Assembly (NCBI GenBank): GCA_029940125.1
Contig: JAOZRP010000183.1
Span: forward strand, 1 to 5,483
Direction: 5' to 3'
Length of the DNA stretch: 5,483 nucleotides
Source: a bacterium
Lineage (GTDB): Bacteria > Desulfobacterota > Anaeroferrophillalia > Anaeroferrophillales > Anaeroferrophillaceae
This document shows, piece after piece, positions 1 through 5,483 of the stretch. Made by a program: the position numbers and the translations under genes. Under the pieces are notes generated by a model. The model had not been told where the DNA came from. It worked only from the letters and a program-made list of their open reading frames with translations, and searched no databases. The stretch's first letter is position 1. Every line of letters begins with the position of its first letter.

Positions 1-47
1 AAGGCTTCAAGGTTGCCGGCCGGAGCCAGCAGTTCAGGCTTGTCCAT
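1..47 (-). CDS. Peptidase U32 family protein, N-terminal fragment (runs off the window)
   Basis: Only the first 15 codons are inside the window: MDKPELLAPAGNLEA. The Glu-Leu-Leu-Ala-Pro-Ala-Gly-Asn segment close to the N-terminus is the hallmark opening of the U32 family, whose E. coli relatives include RlhA, TrhP and UbiU/UbiV. Known members act in rRNA or tRNA hydroxylation or in O2-independent ubiquinone hydroxylation, and some are annotated as collagenase-like proteases; 15 residues cannot tell which. The ATG at 47..45 is preceded by AAGGA (55..51), a good ribosome-binding sequence with short spacing. The frame stays open upstream to a TGA at 122..120, and a GTG at 62..60 is an alternative start. 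The gene points the same way as selD, about 180 bp downstream of it, with a hairpin and repeats between, so co-transcription is possible but not shown. Confidence 0.75.
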   Translation of the reverse strand, partial: MDKPELLAPAGNLEA

Positions 48-112
48 GTATCCTTCTTTCACACCGATGCAGCCCAGTTTTTTACCGCCGCAAGCATAAC
101 GGCATGAAGCTT

Positions 113-140
113 TCAGCGATCAGCTGTCAGCAATCAGTAA
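113..140. repeat. Heptamer repeat array, unit TCAGCNN, four copies
   Basis: Four consecutive 7-bp units are visible: TCAGCGA, TCAGCTG, TCAGCAA and TCAGTAA. A degenerate fifth unit (GAAGCTT) precedes them at 106-112. The array lies in the non-coding gap between selD and the U32 gene. Its units are nearly the reverse complement of those in the second array at 165-192: TCAGCTG here against TTAGCTG there, read on the other strand. The role is unknown. Confidence 0.8.
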
Positions 141-164
141 AACATTAGAAAAACAACTTGTTAA

Positions 165-192
165 GCTAAACGCTAACGGCTAACAGCTAACA
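165..192. repeat. Heptamer repeat array, unit GCTAACN, four copies
   Basis: Four units follow each other: GCTAAAC, GCTAACG, GCTAACA and GCTAACA, then a partial GCC up to 195. The period is the same 7 bp as in the array at 113-140 and the orientation is opposite. The array sits directly against the hairpin at 196-221 behind selD. Heptamer arrays of the GTTAGCT type are, from memory, common between genes in several bacterial groups; no function can be assigned from this sequence. Confidence 0.8.
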
Positions 193-195
193 GCC

Positions 196-221
196 CATCC
201 GGAAACGGCAGTTTCCGGATG
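196..221 (-). terminator. Hairpin just downstream of selD, possible terminator
   Basis: A perfect 11-bp stem (CATCCGGAAAC paired with GTTTCCGGATG) encloses a 4-base loop and begins 4 bases after the selD stop codon. Its strength and position suggest a transcript end or an RNA-stabilising 3' structure for selD. No run of T follows immediately on the minus strand; a T-rich stretch occurs only about 40 bases further on. A canonical intrinsic terminator is therefore not proven. Confidence 0.5.
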
Positions 222-225
222 ACAC

Positions 226-1281
226 CTACACAATTTCAATGCACCCGGGAATTTCAGCACTGAAGCGGCCGATCTGCCGACTGTCCTGGCCGGCGGCCGC
301 AAAGGCCCGGCATACGGCGTCAGCACCGTCAGGATCAACGGCCAGCAGCAGCCCCCCGGAGGTCTGGGGATCGAAGAGCAAGTCAAACACGACGTCTGAG
401 AACTCACGGCGCCGGGTCACCCGGCAGCTGAAAAAATTCCGGTTGCGGGCCCCGCCCTCGGGAAACAAACCCATGGAACAGTACTGTTCGGCACCGGGCA
501 GGAAAGGAATCCCGGAAAGCTCAAGCACCACGCCGACCTGCCCGTCCGCCACCATCTCCCCCAGGTGTCCCAGCAGTCCGAAGCCGGTTACATCCGTGCA
601 GGCACGCACCCCTTCCCGCCAGCCGGGAGTCGTCGCTTCCCCCGGCAGCTTGTTCAACCGGGCCATCACCTGCGTCGCCGCCTCCATCTCCTCCCGGCTG
701 CAGAAATCGGCCTTCAACGCCGTGGCCAGCACTCCGCTCCCCAGGGCCTTGGTCAACAGCAGAACATCCTGATCGCGGGCCCCGGTATTGGTCCAGATGC
801 GCTCGGGATGCACCAAACCAGTCACTGACAAGCCGTATTTAACCTCCGGGTCGTCAATGCTGTGCCCACCGGCCAGCACCGCTCCCGCTTCGGCAATTTT
901 GTCAATTCCTCCCGCCAGAATATCCCGCAAAACGGCATGGTCAAGTTCTTGAATGGGAAAAGCGACGATATTCATGGCCGTCAGCGGCTCGCCCCCCATG
1001 GAATACACGTCGCTGAAGGCGTTGGCGGCGGCAATCTGGCCAAACAGGTAGGGATCGTCAACCACGGGGGTGAAAAAATCCAGGGTCTGCACCAGGGCCC
1101 GTTCGGCATCCAGCTGAAACACCCCGGCGTCATCCGCTCCCTCGATCCCCACCAGCAGGCGGGGATCGGTCGGCAGCGACAGCCCCGACAAAACATCCAT
1201 CAGGTCCGACGGACCTATCTTCGCCGCTCAGCCCGAAGCCGCTGAACGAGCCGCCAGGCGCACTTTCTCTTTTTTGTCCAC
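226..1281 (-). CDS. selD: Selenide, water dikinase (selenophosphate synthetase), selenocysteine-containing
   Basis: SelD makes selenophosphate, AMP and phosphate from selenide, ATP and water; selenophosphate feeds Sec-tRNA synthesis and tRNA 2-selenouridine. With a GTG start at 1281..1279 the protein has 351 residues, close to the 347 of E. coli. The active site reads Ser-Gly-Sec18-Ala-Ala-Lys21-Ile, matching E. coli Cys17 and Lys20; Sec18 is the TGA at 1230..1228. Metal and nucleotide residues fall where the E. coli enzyme has them: Asp51 (GADDAGVF), Asp68 (TLDFF), Asn87 and Asp91 (AAANAFSDVYSMGG), Asp230 (TDVTGFGLLGHL). GGHSI (about 138-142) and DPQTSGGLL (about 304-312) are also intact. 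The family motif requires reading through the TGA, so the ATG at 1200, 27 codons in, cannot be the true start. An in-frame TGA at 1296..1294 limits the N-terminus. The GTG at 1281 has GAGG 10 bases upstream; a GTG at 1263 is the alternative. The stop is TAG at 228..226. Confidence 0.95.
1202..1216 (-). promoter_or_regulatory. Candidate bacterial SECIS stem-loop in selD
   Basis: On the coding strand, 11 bases after the UGA, AGGTCC and GGACCT form a perfect 6-bp stem around a GTC loop, extendable by a G-U pair. Bacterial SECIS elements are short hairpins directly 3' of the UGA within the coding region, with a GU in the apical loop recognised by SelB. Distance and loop agree with that. A 6-bp hairpin can occur by chance in GC-rich DNA, and SelB recognition varies between species, so this is a supported candidate only. 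Confidence 0.5.
1228..1230 (-). other. UGA codon read as selenocysteine (SelD residue 18)
   Basis: The frame upstream of this TGA (KVRLAARSAASG) and downstream of it (AAKIGPSDL) joins into one uninterrupted SelD N-terminus. The stop falls exactly at the position occupied by Cys17 in E. coli and by Sec in many SelD proteins, three residues before the essential lysine. A chance stop at that one codon with both flanks conserved is very unlikely. Confidence 0.93.
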
Positions 1282-1363
1282 CTTCCTGAAACCTCACGAA
1301 ATTCGCGTTAAAACCACTATCACCTGTGTATCGCAACTACCTCTTTGTTGACAAGGGTTAAAT

Positions 1364-1431
1364 AGGTGGGGTCAAATCTTTATTCTTGACAAATTTTAAA
1401 ATTTGTCAAGAATAAAGATTTGACCCCACCT
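1364..1431. repeat. Perfect 68-bp palindrome, REP/MITE-like element
   Basis: Two 34-base arms are exact reverse complements with no loop; the centre is AAATTTTAAAATTT at 1391-1404. The outer ends read AGGTGGGGTCAAATC on each strand. I checked every pair and found no mismatch; symmetry breaks at 1363/1432. The element is AT-rich inside and lies in the divergent gap between selD and the CBS-domain gene. Sequences starting GGGGTCA with long inverted repeats are, to my recollection, common dispersed elements mobilised by REP-associated (IS200-like) transposases, but no transposase is present here. Each arm also contains TTGACA, a perfect -35 box. Confidence 0.85.
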
Positions 1432-1446
1432 TCCAATAATCCATCC

Positions 1447-1475
1447 TTGTATTTACATAATGCTTTTGCTATATT
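1447..1475 (+). promoter_or_regulatory. Candidate sigma-70 promoter for the CBS-domain gene and lnt
   Basis: TTGTAT (1447-1452, 3 of 6 matches to the -35 consensus) is followed after 17 bases by TATATT (1470-1475, 5 of 6 to the -10 consensus), in the AT-rich stretch between the palindrome and the gene. Transcription would begin near 1482, leaving a 5' leader of about 42 bases. The -35 match is weak and no other evidence is visible. Confidence 0.35.
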
Positions 1476-1523
1476 TTTCCCGTTGCAAGCTTCATCCATC
1501 CATAACCTGAGCGGAAAACTCCC

Positions 1524-2402
1524 ATGGAGAATGACACCGGGTTTCTGAACCGGCTGAAAAAGCTGTTCCACCGGAACGACAACAGCCAGCCCCTGACCGA
1601 AGAAGCCCTCCAGGAAATTATTCATACCAGCGGGGAAGCCGGCGTCATCGCCGACGACACCCACGAAATGCTGAACAGCATTATCGAGCTGCAGGATATC
1701 CGGGTGCAGGAAGTCATGATCCCCCGCACCGACTTCACCGCCGTCAGCGCCGATGCGTCCCTGCAGGACATTATCCCGACCATCAATGAACGGGGGTTTT
1801 CCCGCTACCCGGTCTTTGAAGACAACCTTGACAATATTATCGGCATTCTCTACGCCAAGGACATCCTGAAATATCTCCAGGAAGACACCCGAAACATTAC
1901 CGCCCGCCAGATTATCCGGCCGGTTTACTTCATTCCGGAAACCAAGAAGGTGCAGGAACTGCTCCAGGAAATGCGCAAAAAGGGCATTCACATCGCCGTG
2001 GCCGTGGACGAATACGGCGGCACCTCCGGCCTGGTGACCTTAAGCGACCTGGTGGAAGAGATTATTGGCGAAATCTACGAGGAAGACGTGGACCAGAAGG
2101 CCGCCGAGGAAAAAAATATCGTCCCCCAGGACGACGGCTCCTACCTGGTGGCCGGGAAAACGGAGATTGAAGAGCTGGAGGATTTGTTCGACATCGAGGT
2201 GGACAACCGCGGCAAATTTGAAAGCGTCGGCGGCCTGGTCATCTACCTGTTCAGTAAAATACCCGCAGTCGGCGAAACAATCACCTACAAAAACATCGCC
2301 ATCCAGGTAACCGACGCCGATGAGCGGCGGGTAAAAAAAGTCAGGCTCAGTCCCCTGGAAAATGTCGACAGTGAACCGGCTGCCTCGCCGGACAACGTGT
2401 AG
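1524..2402 (+). CDS. corC: CorC/HlyC (YbeX) family CBS-domain protein
   Basis: This 292-residue soluble protein has the three-part layout of CorC/YbeX, which is also 292 residues in E. coli. A short N-terminal region carries RVQEVMIPRTD at 60-70, the family signature. Two CBS domains follow, roughly 65-122 and 128-185; the second contains AVAVDEYGGTSGLVTLSDLVEEIIGEIYEE at about 158-187. A C-terminal CorC_HlyC (transporter-associated) domain spans about 200-278. No membrane segments are present, so it is the short form and not the DUF21-anchored type. CBS pairs bind adenine nucleotides, often with Mg2+. The family has been linked to Mg/Co efflux, and E. coli YbeX more recently to ribosome metabolism; the precise role is unsettled. 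A weak GGA lies 8 bases before the ATG. The gene abuts lnt with no gap, repeating the ybeX-lnt order of many proteobacteria. Confidence 0.93.
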   Translation: MENDTGFLNRLKKLFHRNDNSQPLTEEALQEIIHTSGEAGVIADDTHEMLNSIIELQDIRVQEVMIPRTDFTAVSADASLQDIIPTINERGFSRYPVFEDNLDNIIGILYAKDILKYLQEDTRNITARQIIRPVYFIPETKKVQELLQEMRKKGIHIAVAVDEYGGTSGLVTLSDLVEEIIGEIYEEDVDQKAAEEKNIVPQDDGSYLVAGKTEIEELEDLFDIEVDNRGKFESVGGLVIYLFSKIPAVGETITYKNIAIQVTDADERRVKKVRLSPLENVDSEPAASPDNV

Positions 2403-3968
2403 ATGGTCAGATTCCAGGCGGCAGACAGATCCCTTTCGAGGCTGCCCGGCCCCCTGGGCACCGCCCTGCTGCTGCACCTGGCCTTTTCCTCCGCACATTT
2501 TGCTTTCTGCGTCTGGTTCGCCTTCATTCCCCTGCTCATCTCGGCACGCCGGCATCCGCCGCGCCAGGCGCTGGTCCAGGGACTGATTTCAGGATTTATC
2601 TTCTACTACCTCAACCTGTCCTGGATCACCAACTCCATCCGCAACTTCTCCGCCCTGCCCCTGCCCCTGGTCTGGCTGGTCCTGGCACTGCTGGCCCTCT
2701 ACCTGAGTCTTTACTTCGGCCTTTTCTGTCTGCTGCTGGCGGTCTTCCCGGCAGCTTCGTGGTTTTCCACCCTCTTTCTGGCCTCCTCCTGGACCCTGCT
2801 CGAATGGCTGCGGGGAACGATTCTGGTGGGCTTCCCCTGGAACAACCTGGGAATCGCCATCGCCCCAACCTCCCCCTTCGCCTTCCTGCTGCCCTATGGC
2901 GGAGTCTACACCCTTTCCTTCCTGATCATCTACGCCAACCTGTCACTCTACGCCCTGACATCCTCCCGGGGAAAAGGACCGCTTGTCCGACGTCAGGCAG
3001 CCGCCCTGCTGGCCGTACCGGCACTGTATTTCCTGCTGCTGGCCGGCGGCAGCCATGCCGGCGCCGACAACCTGGACCATTCACGACCAATAACCGTCTC
3101 CATTATCCAACCCAACATTCCCCAGGCGGAAAAATGGGTGCCGGCCTGCCGGGAGCGCAACTTTTCCATCCTGGAGCAGCTGAGCCTGGAGGAGGCGGCG
3201 GAGTCAAAACCCGGAACGCCCCACCTGGTTATCTGGCCGGAAGCATCGCTGCCGGACTTCTTCCAGGACGCCCCCATCCTGCGCCGGCGCCTGGAAACGT
3301 TAACCCGCCAGGGCCATTTTTACCTGCTGGTCGGCAGTCCCCAGTACAACCCCATCGGCAAAGGACAGTATCAATATTTCAACAGCGTCCTGCTGTTTTC
3401 CCCCGACGGCAGGCTGGCTGCCGACTACAATAAAATCAAGCTGGTGCCTTTCGGCGAATTCACCCCTCTGGCATCGCTCTTCCCTTTCCTCGGCAAAATG
3501 GTTGAGGGCGCCGATTTTACCGCCGGACGGCGGCTGGAACCCATGAAGACTGGCAGCTTTGCCCTGTTGCCATCCATCTGCTACGAAGGCATATTTCCCG
3601 AATTCACCGCGGCGGGGATGGCCAAAAAAGCCGGCTTCCTCGTCAACATCACCAACGACGCCTGGTTCGGCGACAGCGACGGACCCCGGCAGCACCTGAT
3701 GAACGTCCGGCCGCGGGCGATGGAAAATCGCTGCTACCTGCTGCGCTGCGCCAATACCGGCATCTCCGCCGTCATCGGGCCGGATGGACGAATAATCAGC
3801 CGGCTGCCCCTGAATACCCGCGGCCGCCTGTGGGCCACCATCTACCCGGCCGCCAGGACAACTTTCTACGCCCGCCATCCCTACCTGCCCATTCTGCTCC
3901 TGGCGTTGACCGCCGCTTTTTCCGCGGTTATCGCGCGGCGCTCCAGACCGGCTACGGGTTTTTCTTGA
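2403..3968 (+). CDS. lnt: Apolipoprotein N-acyltransferase
   Basis: Lnt is an inner-membrane enzyme that transfers an acyl chain from a phospholipid to the N-terminal cysteine of diacylated lipoproteins, the last step before Lol sorting to the outer membrane. The 521-residue protein is close to E. coli's 512. Hydrophobic segments fill residues about 18-47, 57-76, 86-116, 118-134, 158-186 and 199-217, and a last one lies at about 495-511. The motif WTLLEWLRG...GFPWNNLG (130-150) is typical of the family. The nitrilase-like domain begins near 230 (ITVSIIQPNIPQ). Its catalytic triad is complete: Glu280 (IWPEAS), Lys344 (YNKIKLVPFGE) and Cys393 (SICYEG), matching E. coli Glu267, Lys335 and Cys387; Glu352 and Glu395 match Glu343 and Glu389. 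The ATG directly follows the TAG of the CBS-domain gene, and no strong ribosome-binding site is seen, which suggests translational coupling. Confidence 0.96.
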   Translation: MVRFQAADRSLSRLPGPLGTALLLHLAFSSAHFAFCVWFAFIPLLISARRHPPRQALVQGLISGFIFYYLNLSWITNSIRNFSALPLPLVWLVLALLALYLSLYFGLFCLLLAVFPAASWFSTLFLASSWTLLEWLRGTILVGFPWNNLGIAIAPTSPFAFLLPYGGVYTLSFLIIYANLSLYALTSSRGKGPLVRRQAAALLAVPALYFLLLAGGSHAGADNLDHSRPITVSIIQPNIPQAEKWVPACRERNFSILEQLSLEEAAESKPGTPHLVIWPEASLPDFFQDAPILRRRLETLTRQGHFYLLVGSPQYNPIGKGQYQYFNSVLLFSPDGRLAADYNKIKLVPFGEFTPLASLFPFLGKMVEGADFTAGRRLEPMKTGSFALLPSICYEGIFPEFTAAGMAKKAGFLVNITNDAWFGDSDGPRQHLMNVRPRAMENRCYLLRCANTGISAVIGPDGRIISRLPLNTRGRLWATIYPAARTTFYARHPYLPILLLALTAAFSAVIARRSRPATGFS

Positions 3969-4044
3969 CAGACTTTCGCATTATGCCGTAAACCTTACAT
4001 CTTGAAATCACGGGAAACAACTGGAACTGGAATACTCAGGTACA

Positions 4045-5403
4045 ATGAAAAACATCAGGATGAAATCGCTCGCCTCCCTCTTCTTTCTTTGCCTGCTGTT
4101 AACGACGGCAACCGCGACCTGGCCCGGGCGGTCCCAAGCGCAGGCAGCGGACAAGCAGCCGGACATTGCGGTGCTGACCCTGGAAACCGCGATCCAGGAA
4201 GCGCTGAAAAACTATCCCCTGCTCCAGGCTGCCGCGGAACAGCAGCACCAGGCGGAGGAAACCGCCAAGGCGGCTACCGCCGACCTGCTGCCCAAGCTGT
4301 CCACGTCGTATACCTACTACCGGCTCAATGACAAACCCTACGGCATCTTCGGGCCGGCCGGGAAAATCTACATCGGCGACCAGGATGACCATACCTGGAA
4401 AATCAACGCCGTCCAGCCCCTCTTTACCGGCTTCGCCCTGACCACCAGAAAAAAAATGGCCGGTCTGGAAGTTGCGGGAAAGGAACTGGCCCGGGAACAG
4501 GCCGTCCTGGACCTGGTCAAGAACGTCAAGGTGGCCTACTACCGCATCGTACTGGCCCGGAAACGGCTGCAGGTCGCCCGGCAGATGGTGGACAACCTCA
4601 CAGCCCATGAGCATGACACGGAAATACTTTACCACCAGGGAATGATTGCCTACAACGATCTGCTCCAGGCCAGGGTGGCCCGCTCCCAGGCCCGCCTGCA
4701 GCAGGAAAAAGCGGAACGCGACCTCGATCTGGCCCGGGCGGCGCTCAACCTGCTGATGAACCACAACCTGCAGCAGCGGTTCAAGGTGGCGGAACTGGCC
4801 ATTGAACCGCAGACCAGCAGTGAAAAGCTGGAATCGCTGTTTCAGGAAGCCCTGGACCAGCGGCCGGAGATCTCTCATCTGCAGGTGCAGTTGGACCAGG
4901 CAAAAATGGCGGTGACCATGGCCCGGAGTCGCTACTACCCCCGGGTGTCCCTGGTCGGCAGCTACGCGCAAAACGGCCACAATTTCGGCGGCAGCGACAA
5001 CGACTACCGCAACAGCGACACGGCCGCCGTCGGCCTCCAGGCCGACTGGACCTTTTTTGAATGGGGCAAGACCAGGGCGGAAGAAAAGCAAAGCCTCCAC
5101 GCTCTGAAAGCGTTGGAAAATAAAATGAGCGCCGTCAAAAACCAGGTTCGCCTGGAGGTGCAGACGGCGTTCAGCAACCTGCAGCTGGCGGCGGTCAACA
5201 CCAAAACGGCGGCTGCCGCCGTTGACCAAGCGGAGGAAAATTACCGGATCACCAACGTTCAATACCAGCAGCAGATGGCAAGCTCCACCACCCTGCTGGA
5301 TGCCGTGACATTCCTGACCAGAACCAAGAACAGCTATCATGAAGCCTTATACGGTTTTCTCATTGCCCGGGCGGAACTGGAACGGGCTTTAGGTCGTCAA
5401 TGA
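4045..5403 (+). CDS. TolC-family outer-membrane efflux protein
   Basis: The protein has 452 residues and the TolC layout of two homologous outer-membrane-efflux repeats. A signal peptide with a Lys/Arg start, a hydrophobic core at about 9-24 and a likely cut after AQA at residue 34 sends it to the periplasm. It has no lipobox, so it is TolC-like and unlike acylated OprM types. The first repeat starts with LTLETAIQEALKNYPLL (about 44-60), reaches the first barrel strand at DLLPKLS (80-86) and the second at QPLFTG (124-129). The second repeat starts near 262, with the equivalent strands at YYPRVSLVGSY (297-307) and DWTFFEWG (334-341). Long Ala/Gln/Glu-rich helices between them form the periplasmic tunnel. 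It would act as the exit duct of an RND, ABC or type I export system; no partner gene is in view. AGG precedes the ATG by 4 bases; Met6 at 4060 is the other possible start. It lies 76 bp after lnt. Confidence 0.92.
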   Translation: MKNIRMKSLASLFFLCLLLTTATATWPGRSQAQAADKQPDIAVLTLETAIQEALKNYPLLQAAAEQQHQAEETAKAATADLLPKLSTSYTYYRLNDKPYGIFGPAGKIYIGDQDDHTWKINAVQPLFTGFALTTRKKMAGLEVAGKELAREQAVLDLVKNVKVAYYRIVLARKRLQVARQMVDNLTAHEHDTEILYHQGMIAYNDLLQARVARSQARLQQEKAERDLDLARAALNLLMNHNLQQRFKVAELAIEPQTSSEKLESLFQEALDQRPEISHLQVQLDQAKMAVTMARSRYYPRVSLVGSYAQNGHNFGGSDNDYRNSDTAAVGLQADWTFFEWGKTRAEEKQSLHALKALENKMSAVKNQVRLEVQTAFSNLQLAAVNTKTAAAAVDQAEENYRITNVQYQQQMASSTTLLDAVTFLTRTKNSYHEALYGFLIARAELERALGRQ

Positions 5404-5483
5404 TATGACATCCAGGGAGAACTCCCTGGCCAAGGCGGGCTTGGCGCCCGCAACCCAAATCAGGGTATCAGGATGTTCCGGCA
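5404..5483. other. Right edge: two small hairpins, undecided short open frames
   Basis: Behind the efflux-protein stop, CCAGGGA/TCCCTGG (5412-5418 with 5423-5429, 4-base loop) and GCCAAG/CTTGGC (5429-5434 with 5440-5445, 5-base loop) form two adjoining hairpins that share one base. Neither has a T run, so they are weak terminator candidates at best. An ATG at 5405 opens a frame to the window edge (MTSRENSLAKAGLAPATQ...). On the minus strand a frame is open from the edge to a TAA at 5391..5389, ending ...AREFSLDVISLTT, which would overlap the efflux gene tail by 15 bases. Both use mostly G or C at third positions. I recognise neither, so no gene is called. Confidence 0.4.

Noticed and set aside
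120..122. A second UGA selenocysteine codon, in the frame upstream of the U32 start
   Set aside because: The bases around and beyond it are the heptamer repeats, no conserved protein lies before it, and the ATG at 47 has its own ribosome-binding sequence.
113..192. CRISPR-like array
   Set aside because: The units are only 7 bp and contiguous, with no spacers.
239..1245. Plus-strand open frames across selD
   Set aside because: They are antisense to a fully conserved selD and low in recognisable content (Pro, Ser and Arg rich).
1364..1431. The palindrome as an ordinary bidirectional intrinsic terminator
   Set aside because: It lies between the 5' ends of two divergent genes, where no terminator is needed, has no GC-rich stem base next to a T run, and its 34-bp arms are much longer than terminator stems.
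1380..1991. Minus-strand open frame of 203 codons running from the CBS-domain gene into the palindrome
   Set aside because: It overlaps the well-supported CBS gene in antisense, and its last residues come from the palindrome arm. There is no family signature.
1524..2402. A membrane-anchored DUF21 hemolysin or Mg2+ exporter
   Set aside because: The N-terminus is short and charged, with no hydrophobic segments, so the protein is the soluble CorC/YbeX form.
3965..3994. A promoter for the efflux gene: TTGACA overlapping the lnt stop
   Set aside because: The -35 box is perfect, but at 18 bases only TAAACC (3 of 6) is available as a -10 box, too weak to call.
4099..5340. Long minus-strand open frame of 413 codons opposite the efflux-protein gene
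   Set aside because: Its translation has no recognisable domain, and the plus strand carries a complete TolC-family protein with a signal peptide. It is an antisense shadow produced by GC-rich third positions.

Overview
The window looks like chromosomal DNA from a GC-rich, selenocysteine-using Gram-negative bacterium. A member of the Desulfobacterota (former Deltaproteobacteria) is my best guess. Three things point there: a selenophosphate synthetase whose active-site residue is read from an in-frame UGA (context Gly-Sec-Ala-Ala-Lys), outer-membrane and lipoprotein genes that imply two membranes, and heptamer and palindromic intergenic repeats of a kind I associate with that group. The taxonomic call is inference; no marker gene is present.

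Layout. Bases 1-47 (minus strand) hold the first 15 codons of a peptidase U32 family protein that runs off the left edge. Bases 48-225 are non-coding. They contain two short arrays of 7-bp repeats in opposite orientation, which can pair with each other in minus-strand RNA, and a perfect 11-bp-stem hairpin just behind selD. Bases 226-1281 (minus) are selD. Its real start lies 27 codons upstream of the first ATG of the uninterrupted frame, because a UGA selenocysteine codon at 1228-1230 interrupts the reading frame; a small stem-loop follows that UGA at SECIS distance. Bases 1282-1523 are an AT-richer divergent intergenic region carrying a perfect 68-bp palindrome (1364-1431), probably a REP- or MITE-like element, and a plausible promoter for the rightward genes. 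Bases 1524-3968 (plus) are a tightly abutted pair: a CorC/YbeX-type CBS-domain protein, and lnt, apolipoprotein N-acyltransferase, with zero bases between stop and start. Bases 4045-5403 (plus) encode a TolC-family outer-membrane efflux protein. The last 80 bases hold two small hairpins and remain open in more than one frame on both strands, so I cannot decide which gene, if any, begins or ends there.

How the parts fit. ybeX/corC followed by lnt is a long-conserved proteobacterial neighbourhood for envelope biogenesis: Lnt adds the third acyl chain to outer-membrane lipoproteins. The TolC-like channel is also an envelope component but is 76 bp away and may be a separate unit. selD stands divergently and supplies selenophosphate for selenocysteine, the amino acid it itself contains, so the cell must also carry selA, selB and selC outside this window. 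Most of the window is ordinary housekeeping DNA. The noteworthy parts are the recoded selD, the perfect palindrome and the paired heptamer arrays.
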